Origin: Candidatus Fermentibacterota bacterium
GTDB taxonomy: Bacteria; JAFGKV01
Direction of reading: 5' to 3'
DNA: 18,623 bases
Assembly: GCA_016928395.1 (NCBI GenBank)
Contig: JAFGKV010000145.1
Coordinates: forward strand, 1 to 18,623
The notes under the pieces were generated by a model. The model did not search any database, was not told where the DNA came from, and saw only the letters and a list, made by a program, of their open reading frames with translations. Both the position numbers and the translations under genes were made by a program. This document shows, one piece after another, positions 7,506-15,099 of the stretch. How positions within the stretch are numbered: position 1 is the first letter of the stretch; the number at the start of each line of letters is the position of its first letter.

Positions 7506-8228
7506 TCAGTGTCGGACTCTGGTGCTTCGGATTTGCCCTCTGGCGGGAGCCTGCAGCAGCAGGGTGTATTCCCCGTCGGGAACGTCCTCAAAGCGGGCTA
7601 GGAGGTATGCTTCGCCGGGAACCGCAGCCAATTGAGCCACGCGGGTGAACTCCGACGAGGTGGCGATGAGCACAACAAAAGGATGTGGCGCCGCACCCTT
7701 GGGGTGGCGCACGGTGACGGCGGATTCGGCGGCATCGGCAACAACACGGAGCATCGGTTCATCGGGGCTCTCTACCATGGCCGGGCCCCTTCTATCCTTG
7801 CCCCGCACGCGGATCGGCGGGGCCACGGGTTCGAATGCGAGGAGCGGGCCGGCCGGAGTCATACGTGGCAGCGCTTCGTCGCGGATCCACGCCAGTCGTG
7901 CCGCAGACTGGAGCCCGATCCGCAGGGCCGCGCTGGTCGACTTCATGAGGTTCCGTGACCAGCGAAGCAGCCTCCGTTCGACCTCGGACGGGATCTCGGC
8001 GTCGAAGGCGTAGCTTCGAAGGCGCTTCCGGAGTTGCGCCAGCGCGGGATCGACCGTATGCCGCGCCGAAAAAACGGCGGCCCGGTGGTCTCGGAGGAGA
8101 CGATAGGCCCTTGCCCGCGCCGCGCACTCCGGACACGCGGCCAGATGCAGGTCGAGTCGAAAGCCATCCTCCTCTGCCGCTTTGCCCGCGACGTACTCGA
8201 GTATCCGCATCAGTGAGGGGTGATCCAT
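7506..8228 (-). CDS. Zinc-finger anti-sigma-like protein without a membrane helix
   Basis: This 240-residue protein has an N-terminal helix pair and the motif HLAACPEC (His28-x3-Cys32-x2-Cys35), the signature of zinc-finger (ZAS/zf-HC2-type) anti-sigma factors. Such proteins hold a partner sigma factor inactive. The usual membrane segment is not seen; residues about 90-125 form an arginine-rich, possibly amphipathic helical linker. The C-terminal part, from about 150, looks like a small beta sandwich (VRHPKGAAPHPFVVLIATSSEF, then YTLLLQAP) and may be the sensor. The start is well supported: TAGGAGT lies a few nt upstream and overlaps the stop of the sigma gene, with only 9 nt between the genes. 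That arrangement supports a sigma/anti-sigma pair, with a cytosolic signal rather than an envelope one inferred. Confidence 0.78.
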   Translation of the reverse strand: MDHPSLMRILEYVAGKAAEEDGFRLDLHLAACPECAARARAYRLLRDHRAAVFSARHTVDPALAQLRKRLRSYAFDAEIPSEVERRLLRWSRNLMKSTSAALRIGLQSAARLAWIRDEALPRMTPAGPLLAFEPVAPPIRVRGKDRRGPAMVESPDEPMLRVVADAAESAVTVRHPKGAAPHPFVVLIATSSEFTRVAQLAAVPGEAYLLARFEDVPDGEYTLLLQAPARGQIRSTRVRH

Positions 8229-8237
8229 CAGAGACTC

Positions 8238-9098
8238 CTATGATCGCGCCGTGTGCCGCTCTTCCATGAGTAACATACCCGTCTCCAGCGCGTTTCTCGC
8301 CCGGCGTCTCACCTTGTGACACCAATCCGAGAGGGAGGCAGAGGGTTTCGGGCCAAAGAAGGTCGAGAGATGCAGATCACCAACGGGGCCGGTCAAAGCT
8401 CGCGCCCGATCGTACTCCTGCTCCGGGTACACGTCCCGAACAGGTGCAACGAGCCTCTGCCAGAACCACGGACAATGGTCGCGGCAGAGCGGTCTCCGGC
8501 CGGCGTCTGTGAACGCGTGGCGGGACATATCATCATACACGCGCCGCGTGAGGGTGAAGAGCGAGCGGGAGCCGAGTTGTTCAGCCACTTCGCGTGGGCG
8601 CCACTCAAGGAATCCGATGAGACAGAACGCCAAGGCCTGATGCGGCTTTGCGCCGCACGCCAGAACGAGAAGGAGAAGCTCCTGTGTCGCCGCCTCGATC
8701 TCCTGCGATGGTTGGGCAGCGATCTCGGGGATCTCAGCCAGAGGCCTGAGCCGCCGCTGATACTGTGGCGTGGGTTGATCGGGGGTGGATGCCGCCGCCA
8801 CGTGAGTTCGGCGTAGATGGTGATCGATCTGGCTGTCTGCCATGACCCGCAAGAGTGTGTAGACAGAAAACTGGGGATCGTAGCGACCATCCCTGAGAAA
8901 CGGGAGAGCGGCCGCAAAGGTCTCCGAGACGATGTCGGCGGCATCCGCCGAATGCACCCTTCCGGCGACATAGCCCCGCAAGGCCTCGAAGAAGTGCTCG
9001 TACAACGTGCCGAACGCACTGTCGTCGCCACCCTGAACCCGCGCCGCGAGCTGGCGCTGTTCCTCGGAGGAAAGGTAGCGGTGGGCCTCTCTGTGCAT
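8238..9098 (-). CDS. Divergent ECF-type RNA polymerase sigma factor
   Basis: From the ATG at 9098 the protein has 286 residues. Residues about 26-98 match sigma-70 region 2: a helix with DDSAFGTLYEHFFEALRGYV, the core motif DIVSETFAAAL (55-65), then FSVYTLLRVMADSQIDHHLRR. The usual region 4 is hard to recognise; its place may be taken by LEWRPREVAEQLGSRSL (164-180), which resembles a helix-turn-helix. About 95 further residues, rich in Arg, Trp and Cys, follow, so the protein is clearly longer than the usual ECF length of about 180-200. The open frame extends to 9326, but the upstream part is Arg/Pro-rich and not sigma-like; the ATG at 9098 has a modest GAGGG site. It is followed after 9 nt by the anti-sigma-like gene. 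Target promoters are unknown. Confidence 0.75.
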   Translation of the reverse strand: MHREAHRYLSSEEQRQLAARVQGGDDSAFGTLYEHFFEALRGYVAGRVHSADAADIVSETFAAALPFLRDGRYDPQFSVYTLLRVMADSQIDHHLRRTHVAAASTPDQPTPQYQRRLRPLAEIPEIAAQPSQEIEAATQELLLLVLACGAKPHQALAFCLIGFLEWRPREVAEQLGSRSLFTLTRRVYDDMSRHAFTDAGRRPLCRDHCPWFWQRLVAPVRDVYPEQEYDRARALTGPVGDLHLSTFFGPKPSASLSDWCHKVRRRARNALETGMLLMEERHTARS

Positions 9099-9594
9099 GG
9101 CACCCTCGTGTAGCCGTCTCTCGTGTCGCACCCCGAAGGACTCCCGCAAAGACCCCATGCGCCGGGGATGCTCCGAGCCGCCGGCCGCCATCGCAGGGAG
9201 CCACGCGCTCGGAACTTGAGCGTCGCGGACGGGGACACTCCGGTTATGCCCTCGCAGAATGCAAGATAGATGCGTATATGCCCGAGGCAAGATTCCCCCC
9301 TGCAGCCACTGTTCGTTCAATCGCATGACGGCGATGGCTCCAGGACACGGGTAGGCCGCCCGTCTGACATCGTTGTTATTCTGCGTCTAAAAGCATGGGT
9401 CGTGCCGCGACGACCGCCCTGCCCCTGAGTCCTCTCTTTCGGCACCCCCTTACACCGCTCCCACGGATGTAATGACTGCAGGCCACCGTCTCGTTATTGT
9501 GCGCGGCAGACACCGCGTTTCGGGAAAGCGCGTCAGATGCTCGTGGTGCCCGACGCCGCCCAGCCGGCGGTCGGACCCGGAAGTGAGGAGCAGG
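9099..9594. other. Divergent intergenic region between the sigma and glycosyltransferase genes
   Basis: This stretch of 496 bp separates the sigma start (minus) from the glycosyltransferase start (plus), so it must carry promoters in both directions unless transcription enters from outside. Both genes have open frames extending into it, but composition and ribosome sites favour the inner starts. I see no RNA gene or strong promoter match. Confidence 0.55.
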
Positions 9595-11400
9595 ATGAGG
9601 GTACCCATAGATGGTGACCATGGATTGGGCACGACCATAGCCCGGCACGCCCTGCGTCCAGCCTATGCCGTTGCCCTTCTTCTGGTGGTGCACTTCGCCG
9701 CCTGTGCCTGGTCAATCGCCCGCCAGTCCCTCACCTATGACGAATCCAACCACTACGCCTACGGCATGAAGATCAGCCGGCTCGACCCCGACCTCGGCCC
9801 CCACGACAGCAAGATGCCATTCTCCGTTGTCAATACGATTCCGTACCACCTGTCAGTGGCGTTGGGCAAGCTTCCCATCCTCCACGGTCTCGCGTCAGGG
9901 CTTGCCTCCTTCGACGCCGCGCGGGTGGTCACCGTGTGTTTTTCCCTGCTCCTGGGCGTGGGCGTGTTTCGCTGGAGCCGGGCTCTGTATGGGGTGCATG
10001 GCGCGCTCCTGTCGCTAGCGCTCGTGGCGTTCGACCCGACCATCCTCGCCCATGGATCGCTGGTCACCACGGACCTGTTTGCATCGCTCATGGTCCTGGT
10101 TGCGCTCTACCGCTACTGGGTGTTCCTCCGGGAACCCACTGTGCCGCATGCGGCCCTGAGCGCTACGACCCTGGGCCTGGCCCAGCTCTCCAAGTACACC
10201 GCAGTCTACCTGTACCCACTGTTCGTGCTGCTCTTCCTCGGGGCAGCCGGCACAAGAACGTGGAGAGACAGGGGCGTTGGAGAACCGGGGAGGCTTCTGC
10301 GCCGCGGCGCGGGCTTCTTCGCCCTCTTCGTCGCGGCAAGCATCGTGATCATCAATGCGGGATTCCTGTTTCACGGCACGGCCACGCCGCTTCGGGACTA
10401 CCGGCTCCGCAGCCATCTTTTCCTCTCGCTGCAGCGCACACCCCTCCTCCGAAGCCTCCCGCTGCCCCTTCCCGTGCCGTTTGTCGAAGGCCTCGACCGG
10501 GTAAAGCACAACGAGACCACGGGCGCCACCTTTCCGGGCATCTACCTCCGGGGCGAGGTGCGCAGAAGCGGCGAGGAAGGCTTCCGGGGGTTCAAGACCT
10601 ACTTCCTGTGGTGCTGGCTCCTGAAGGTGCCGCTGGCGACCCAGCTCCTGGTTTCCATGGCTCTCCTGGGCCTGCTTCGCCCTGACCCGCGGCGAGGATG
10701 GCGGAAAGATGAGGCATTCCTGCTGGTGCCGTCCCTGTTTTTCATGGCCTACTTCTCGCTGTGCTTCAATGCCCAGCTCGGCATCCGCTTCCTCCTGCCC
10801 ATCTTTCCTTTGATGCACATATTCTGCGGAAGGCTGCTCAAGGACTGGCCCGCGGTCTCGCCCAGGCGCCGCGTCGCGTATGGTACGCTGGTGGTCTATC
10901 TCGCTGCATCAGCCGCATCGTATGCGCCGCATTTCATACCCTACTTCAATGAGCTGGTGCCGGATCGTACACGGACATACCGCTTCCTTGCCGACTCCAA
11001 CCTGGACTGGGGCCAGGCCACTCCCTCGATCCGCGACTACCTGAGGAGCCATCCGGGCACCCAGTTTCACCCGCCCCATCCCATGCCCGGTCGCATCCTG
11101 GTGGCCGGCAATGCCTTGGTCGGCCTCACTGATCCGGAGTGGTTCCGGTGGCTCCGGGAGAACTTCGAACCCGTCGGCCATGTGGCCTATGCCGTGTTTG
11201 TGTTCGAGGTGACGGAACACGATCTGAGAGAACTCAAACGGCGGGGTGCACTCTCTCATCCCCTCAAGAATCCCATCGGCCCCGGGGCGGGCCTCCCCGG
11301 CGGTGAGGGGCTCCGCCGGGAGGGTGGGGGTCAGTCCCCTCAGGAGAGGGGAATGGCCCGCTGGATCCAGCCGCCTCCGATGACCGTGTCGGCGTCATAG
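9595..11400 (+). CDS. GT39/PMT-family membrane glycosyltransferase
   Basis: From the ATG at 9595 (GAGGAG 4 nt upstream) this is a 601-residue polytopic membrane protein. The first helix (about 21-40) leads into the acidic pair Asp49-Glu50 in LTYDESNHYAYG, the position of the catalytic DE motif in lipid-phosphate-sugar-using GT39/ArnT-type enzymes. HDSKMPF stands where these proteins often have DHPPL. Many hydrophobic segments follow, then DSNLDWGQ (467-474), a motif I know from this group, in a C-terminal non-membrane part. The likely role is sugar transfer from a polyprenyl-phosphate sugar onto protein, lipid or glycan outside the membrane; the acceptor is unknown. The frame could start at 9472, but that extension is Arg-rich and has no ribosome site. 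The last ~45 residues are low-complexity, run through a hairpin, and overlap mnmA by 61 bp, so the original stop may have been lost. Confidence 0.88.
   Translation: MRVPIDGDHGLGTTIARHALRPAYAVALLLVVHFAACAWSIARQSLTYDESNHYAYGMKISRLDPDLGPHDSKMPFSVVNTIPYHLSVALGKLPILHGLASGLASFDAARVVTVCFSLLLGVGVFRWSRALYGVHGALLSLALVAFDPTILAHGSLVTTDLFASLMVLVALYRYWVFLREPTVPHAALSATTLGLAQLSKYTAVYLYPLFVLLFLGAAGTRTWRDRGVGEPGRLLRRGAGFFALFVAASIVIINAGFLFHGTATPLRDYRLRSHLFLSLQRTPLLRSLPLPLPVPFVEGLDRVKHNETTGATFPGIYLRGEVRRSGEEGFRGFKTYFLWCWLLKVPLATQLLVSMALLGLLRPDPRRGWRKDEAFLLVPSLFFMAYFSLCFNAQLGIRFLLPIFPLMHIFCGRLLKDWPAVSPRRRVAYGTLVVYLAASAASYAPHFIPYFNELVPDRTRTYRFLADSNLDWGQATPSIRDYLRSHPGTQFHPPHPMPGRILVAGNALVGLTDPEWFRWLRENFEPVGHVAYAVFVFEVTEHDLRELKRRGALSHPLKNPIGPGAGLPGGEGLRREGGGQSPQERGMARWIQPPPMTVSAS
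11292..11323. terminator. GC-rich hairpin between convergent genes
   Basis: CCTCCCCGGCGG (11292-11303) pairs with CCGCCGGGAGG (11313-11323), giving an 11-bp stem with one bulged base and a 9-nt loop. It lies just downstream of the mnmA stop and inside the run-on tail of the glycosyltransferase frame. No T-run follows on either strand, so intrinsic termination is likely but not certain. Confidence 0.55.
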
Positions 11401-12416
11401 AGCACCACGGCCTGCCCCGGCGTCACCGCAGGCACCGGAGTCTCGAACCGCAGTACGGCCCCGTCCTCACCCGCGTGGCGAACCTCGGCCCGTACGGGGC
11501 GATGCCCAGAGCGCACCTGGGCCAGGCAGGAGAAGGAGGCACGGCCGGGCCGGACCGCATGCCAGATCATCCCGGAGGCGGTTAGGCCCGCGGCCAGGAG
11601 GTCACCCCGATCCGTGGTCACCGTGATCGCGCCGGTATGCGGGTCGATGCCCTTGACATAGGCGGGTGCACCCAGAGCGATACCGAGGCCGCGGCGTTGG
11701 CCGACGGTGAAGCGGTGAAACCCATCGTGGGTTCCCAACAGCGACCCATTGGCACTCACGACGGCGCCCGGCCGGCCCGGCTCATCGAAGAGAGTGCGTA
11801 GGAACTCCGGTAGCTTCTCTCCCAGGCCGACGACGCAGGCGTCCTGGCTCTCGGCGCGGCCGGCGCAGGGGAGCCTGAGGTCCCTGGCGAGGCTCCGAAC
11901 CTCTGTCTTGGACAGGTCGCCCAGGGGGAAAATGACCCGGGCCAGGTGGTCACCCGTGAGAGCAAACAGAAAGTATGACTGATCCTTGGCGCGATCTCTG
12001 GCGCGCAGAAGAACCGGTGCGGCTTCCGGCTCCCGCACGACTCGGGCGTAGTGGCCGGTGGCGATCCAGTCTGCTCCCACATCGCGCGCCATGTCGAGCA
12101 GCGCGTCGAACTTGACGGCCGGATTGCAGATCACGCAGGGATTCGGGGTCCGGCCGCGGGCGTACTCCTCCCAACTGGGCCGAAGCACGACGTCCCGGAA
12201 CCGGGAGGCACGGTCAAGGATGCGGAGGTGAATCCCGAGCTGGTCGGCCACAACCTGTGAGCCGGCGACAGGATCCTCGACGGTGGATGCGGGCTCAGGC
12301 GGCTTCAGACGCAAGGTGATTCCGATGACCTCATAGCCTTCTTGCTGCAAAAGCGCCGCCGCCACACTGGAGTCTACGCCACCACTCATGGCGACGGCAA
12401 TGCGCTTCGTCTTCAT
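11340..12416 (-). CDS. mnmA: tRNA-specific 2-thiouridylase MnmA
   Basis: From the ATG at 12416 this 358-residue protein matches MnmA along its whole length and is of normal size. MnmA adenylates U34 of Lys, Glu and Gln tRNAs and inserts sulfur at C2 in the cytosol. The PP-loop motif SGGVDSS is at 11-17. The first catalytic cysteine lies in TPNPCVICN (Cys97, corresponding to the E. coli ICN cysteine; Cys94 is nearby). The second, Cys194, is in AESQDACVVG and forms the transient persulfide/disulfide. GHYAR (121-125), KDQSYFL (144-150), FTVGQRRGLG and the C-terminal beta-barrel are also present. The frame extends upstream to a GTG at 12518, but homology begins at MKTKRIAVAMSGG. The ribosome site is weak. 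It lies downstream of a larE remnant on the same strand and converges with the glycosyltransferase. Confidence 0.96.
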   Translation of the reverse strand: MKTKRIAVAMSGGVDSSVAAALLQQEGYEVIGITLRLKPPEPASTVEDPVAGSQVVADQLGIHLRILDRASRFRDVVLRPSWEEYARGRTPNPCVICNPAVKFDALLDMARDVGADWIATGHYARVVREPEAAPVLLRARDRAKDQSYFLFALTGDHLARVIFPLGDLSKTEVRSLARDLRLPCAGRAESQDACVVGLGEKLPEFLRTLFDEPGRPGAVVSANGSLLGTHDGFHRFTVGQRRGLGIALGAPAYVKGIDPHTGAITVTTDRGDLLAAGLTASGMIWHAVRPGRASFSCLAQVRSGHRPVRAEVRHAGEDGAVLRFETPVPAVTPGQAVVLYDADTVIGGGWIQRAIPLS

Positions 12417-12524
12417 GGCGGCCGTGCCACGTCGTGGGTCCTGGCCATGGAGGCGCGGACGGGCGAAGTGTCGCGGCGAATGTGGAAGTTCTCCGCGCAC
12501 AGCCGCGTCGCGCGCCACATGACT

Positions 12525-12546
12525 ACTATTCTCATGTTAGAATAGT
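12525..12546. promoter_or_regulatory. Perfect 8-bp-arm dyad upstream of mnmA, possible operator
   Basis: ACTATTCT (12525-12532) and AGAATAGT (12539-12546) are exact reverse complements separated by CATGTT. This AT-rich 22-bp dyad stands out in GC-rich DNA and lies about 109 bp before the mnmA start, just beyond the larE remnant. It could be a repressor site or a small hairpin overlapping a promoter. No -35/-10 pair is clear. Confidence 0.4.
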
Positions 12547-12576
12547 GCCTTTTCGCTCCGCCACCAGGACCGGCCG

Positions 12577-13132
12577 TCATGACTCCGGTTGTGACCTGGC
12601 CCCGCGGTCGATGGTCTCGCTTTGGGAGCCCATCCGGTAGCCAGCCCTGCAGGTCGAGGGTGACGAAGGAGTGGCCGGCGGCACGACAGGTGCTGCTCAC
12701 AGCTTCGGCTGTCTCGGATTCAGGCAAACGGAAGAAATCGCTCCGCGGAGCTTCGATCCCCGCCACGTCGCCGTGATCCCGCAGGCCCTGTTCGGCCCGA
12801 TCGATGTGGGCCAGACGCCGGGGAGGGATCTCCTGGCCATAGGGAATACGCGAGGCCGGGCAAGCAGCGGCAGGCGCGTCCCAGGTGGGCAGGCCCAATT
12901 CATCGGTCATTGCCTGGATCCAGCGCACGCCCAACAGGGGAACAACCGCTTCGACGGCTATTTCATGACTCGCCTGCAGGCGGGACGTGGCGGTCACGGC
13001 CAGAACGCGCTCTCCCAGGGCGTCGTAAGCCGCGGCCAGGAGAAGCGAGCTGTCGACCCCGCCGGAGAAGGCTACCAAAACGCTGTCCATCCGGGCCAGA
13101 TGCGTGATCAGGCGATCGTAGTCAGTGATCAT
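12577..13132 (-). pseudogene. larE: Decayed larE (sulfur transferase for nickel-pincer cofactor synthesis)
   Basis: The intact family (about 270 residues) is a PP-loop protein that gives sulfur to the pyridinium cofactor of lactate racemase. Here the start (MITDYDRLITHLARMDSVLVAFSGGVDSS) and the core ELGLPTWDAPAAACPASRIPYG, with its conserved cysteine, are plain. Three lesions are visible. About 85 residues are missing at about 12902-12925, where LGVRWIQ jumps to ELGLPTWD, losing the RCYxCK and GTNxDD region. About 8-9 residues are missing near 12775-12781, where EQGLR jumps to DHGDVAGIE, losing the GFxxVRVR part. A 4-bp tandem duplication (AGCCAGCC on the plus strand, 12639-12646) shifts the frame after LDLQG. 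Removing it restores GYRMGS and a stop at 12577, as expected for LarE. The open frame as it stands runs from 13183 to 12413 and overlaps the mnmA start. A diverged functional paralogue is possible but unlikely. No larB or larC is in the window. Confidence 0.8.
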
Positions 13133-13400
13133 GCGGTCCCGTCTCCATTCGCCTCCACACGGAGTGACGCCTGGATCCGACATACTACCGGGTTCGGCTC
13201 CTTGCCCGATGTCCAGGAAGGGGAGGTCTTCGCCAGCTTCGCCCTTCAGGGCCTCCTACGCAAGTGCTGAGCCATCTGCGCAGCGACAGAGTCTCCTCGA
13301 ACTTGACTGTGAATCCCAGGCGGCGCAAGTTGGGAGGTGAAGGCTTTCATAGTGGGACATGTGCCCCGGCGTCATGTCACCTACGGCCAGGAGGGGCACC

Positions 13401-15032
13401 ATGAGCCGGCTCGCTTCGATTCTACTTCCGCTCGCGTTTCTGCTGCAGTCTGCAGAGTCGCAGAAACCCATGAGCGTGATCCACACGCTGTCATCTCTGG
13501 AGCAGCCTGATTATTCCTTCGGTCGGTCGGTCGCGTTCATCGGCGACGTGAGCGGCGACGGTGTCGCCGACATCCTGATCGGGGATTCCGGGTTCAGGGC
13601 ATGCGTCTTCTCAGGCAAGACCGGCGCGTTGCTGCGCACATTAGGATCGCCTTCCGAAGAGGTTGGCGACTTCGGCTTCTCAGTGGCTGGGCTCGCTGAT
13701 GTAACCGGCGACAACGTCTCAGATCTCATTGTCGGCGCCCCGGCAGAGGACTCTGGAGCATCTGCCGCTGATGCGGGCAGATCCTACGTGTTCTGCGGGG
13801 TGACGGGGACTGTTGCACAGACTCTCATCTCTCCACACGAGGAGGAGTCGGGGCGTTTCGGCCACGCGGTGGCAGGGGTTGACGATGTTGACGGCGACGG
13901 CATCGACGACCTGATCGTGGGAGCTCCATACGAGAATCCTGGAACATCGCCACCGGACGCGGGGCGTGTCTACGTCTTCAGCGGGGCGACCGGCATGGTG
14001 ATACGTGAGCTTGTGTCGCCCGGCGAGATCTACGGTCAGGCAGGCGGGCATTTCGGTGCGTCGGTCTGCGGCGCTGGGGATCTGGATGGCGATGGCACTC
14101 CCGACGTCGTGGTTGGGGCACCCGGCGAGCACCCACCTTCGGGCGAGCTCGGGCCAGGTCGAGTGTATGCCTTTAGCGGCGCGATAGGGCTACCCCTGTG
14201 GACAGGAGCCTCCCTCGACCTCGAAGACGGCGGCGGGTTTGGGTTGTCGATTTCGATGGTGGGAGACATCGATGGCAATGGCATTTCCGAGTGCCTGGTG
14301 GGCGCTCCCTTTGAGGACGATGACTGGTTCATCTTCAACTGCGGGCGCGCCTACATCCTGAGCGGCGCTGCCGGGACGGCGGTTCGCATTGTGCAGCCGC
14401 CCTATGGAGAGCGGGACGGGCAGTTTGGTTTCAGCGTCTCGTGCGCAGGGGATATTGATGGGGACGGGTGTTCCGACTACATCGTGGGCGCGCTGCTGGA
14501 GGGACTATCGCCAGAGGGCGAAGACTGGATCGGCCGTGCCCATGTGTTCAGTGGTGCTTCCGGAGAGGCGGTGTGGTCGCTCGACTCCCCCAATCCATGG
14601 TACGGCGGGAGTTTCGGCATTGCCGTGGCAGGAGGCTTCGATGTGACCGGCGACGGGGTGCCTGAAGTCATCGTGGGCGCCCCTGGTGAGAACCCTGCAC
14701 GTGCCTACGTGTACGGTCCCGAGATGGTGCTCAACGGACAGGTCGAGGGGGGAGCGCTGGCTCTCTCGTGGACCCCTGTGGTCGGTGCATTCCAGTATTG
14801 GGTCTATGGGGCGGAAAACGCTGCCTACTGCCTGCCCGGCATGGCTCCGGGCTACGAAGACCGCCTGGTGGTCCTCCCTCCTAGCACTGAGTCGTGGAGT
14901 AGCTCTCACGGAATCGGCGACCCGAACAGCAACTGGGCTTACGTGATACTGGCGGTCAGCTCAACCGAGTCGGAGCTCTGCCGTTCCGGCCGCGCGGGAG
15001 AACACGACTTCGACGTCGGCTATCTTCCATAA
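13401..15032 (+). CDS. Secreted seven-repeat FG-GAP (integrin-alpha-like) beta-propeller protein
   Basis: From the ATG at 13401 (AGGAGG about 8 nt upstream) the 543-residue protein begins with a signal peptide (MSRLASILLPLAFLLQSAESQ). Seven FG-GAP repeats follow, each of about 60-65 residues with the pattern xFGxSVxGxxDVDGDGxxDxIVGAP, for example DVSGDGVADILIG, DVDGDGIDDLIVG and DIDGDGCSDYIVG. The DxDGDG loops are typical calcium sites; repeats 2 and 5 carry Asn substitutions (TGDN, DGNG). Seven repeats are the number needed for a closed seven-bladed propeller. The last ~100 residues (ALSWTPVVGAFQYWVYG) look like an FN3-type domain, in the same style as the secreted protein at 1150-1713. No anchor or sorting motif is visible. 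Such proteins often act in adhesion or at the cell surface, but the ligand is unknown. The frame could start at 13359, but that extension lacks a signal-peptide shape. Confidence 0.92.
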   Translation: MSRLASILLPLAFLLQSAESQKPMSVIHTLSSLEQPDYSFGRSVAFIGDVSGDGVADILIGDSGFRACVFSGKTGALLRTLGSPSEEVGDFGFSVAGLADVTGDNVSDLIVGAPAEDSGASAADAGRSYVFCGVTGTVAQTLISPHEEESGRFGHAVAGVDDVDGDGIDDLIVGAPYENPGTSPPDAGRVYVFSGATGMVIRELVSPGEIYGQAGGHFGASVCGAGDLDGDGTPDVVVGAPGEHPPSGELGPGRVYAFSGAIGLPLWTGASLDLEDGGGFGLSISMVGDIDGNGISECLVGAPFEDDDWFIFNCGRAYILSGAAGTAVRIVQPPYGERDGQFGFSVSCAGDIDGDGCSDYIVGALLEGLSPEGEDWIGRAHVFSGASGEAVWSLDSPNPWYGGSFGIAVAGGFDVTGDGVPEVIVGAPGENPARAYVYGPEMVLNGQVEGGALALSWTPVVGAFQYWVYGAENAAYCLPGMAPGYEDRLVVLPPSTESWSSSHGIGDPNSNWAYVILAVSSTESELCRSGRAGEHDFDVGYLP

Positions 15033-15052
15033 CATCTCCGCATCGCGAAATG

Positions 15053-15083
15053 CACGGGGGCGGGCCCGGAGGCCCGCCCCGTG
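15053..15083. terminator. Convergent GC-rich terminator hairpin
   Basis: CACGGGGGCGGGCC (15053-15066) pairs with GGCCCGCCCCGTG (15071-15083), a 13-bp stem with one bulged G and a CGGA loop. It lies between the stops of the FG-GAP gene (plus) and the macroglobulin gene (minus), which are 67 bp apart, so it can serve both. The T-run is weak on both sides. Confidence 0.7.
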
Positions 15084-15099
15084 AGGCACCAATCGGATT

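Noticed and set aside
7827-7836. GGGTTCGAAT, resembling a tRNA T-loop
   Set aside because: There is no acceptor stem, D-arm or anticodon arm around it, and it lies inside the anti-sigma-like coding sequence.
9211-9217. GGAACTT on the plus strand, resembling an ECF-sigma -35 element
   Set aside because: No convincing -10 partner follows at the right distance, and it points away from the sigma gene, about 370 bp before the glycosyltransferase start.
9263-9290. Minus-strand TTGCCT - 16 bp - TATCTT as a sigma-gene promoter
   Set aside because: Only 4 of 6 bases match in each hexamer; this is too weak to report as a feature.
11335-11352. Second small hairpin TCCCCT / AGGGGA at the mnmA 3' end
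   Set aside because: The short stem lies in the last codons of mnmA; the stronger hairpin at 11292-11323 explains termination better.
13356-13378. GACATG / CATGTC inverted repeat upstream of the FG-GAP gene
   Set aside because: Six-base arms with an 11-base loop are common by chance and there is no supporting promoter.
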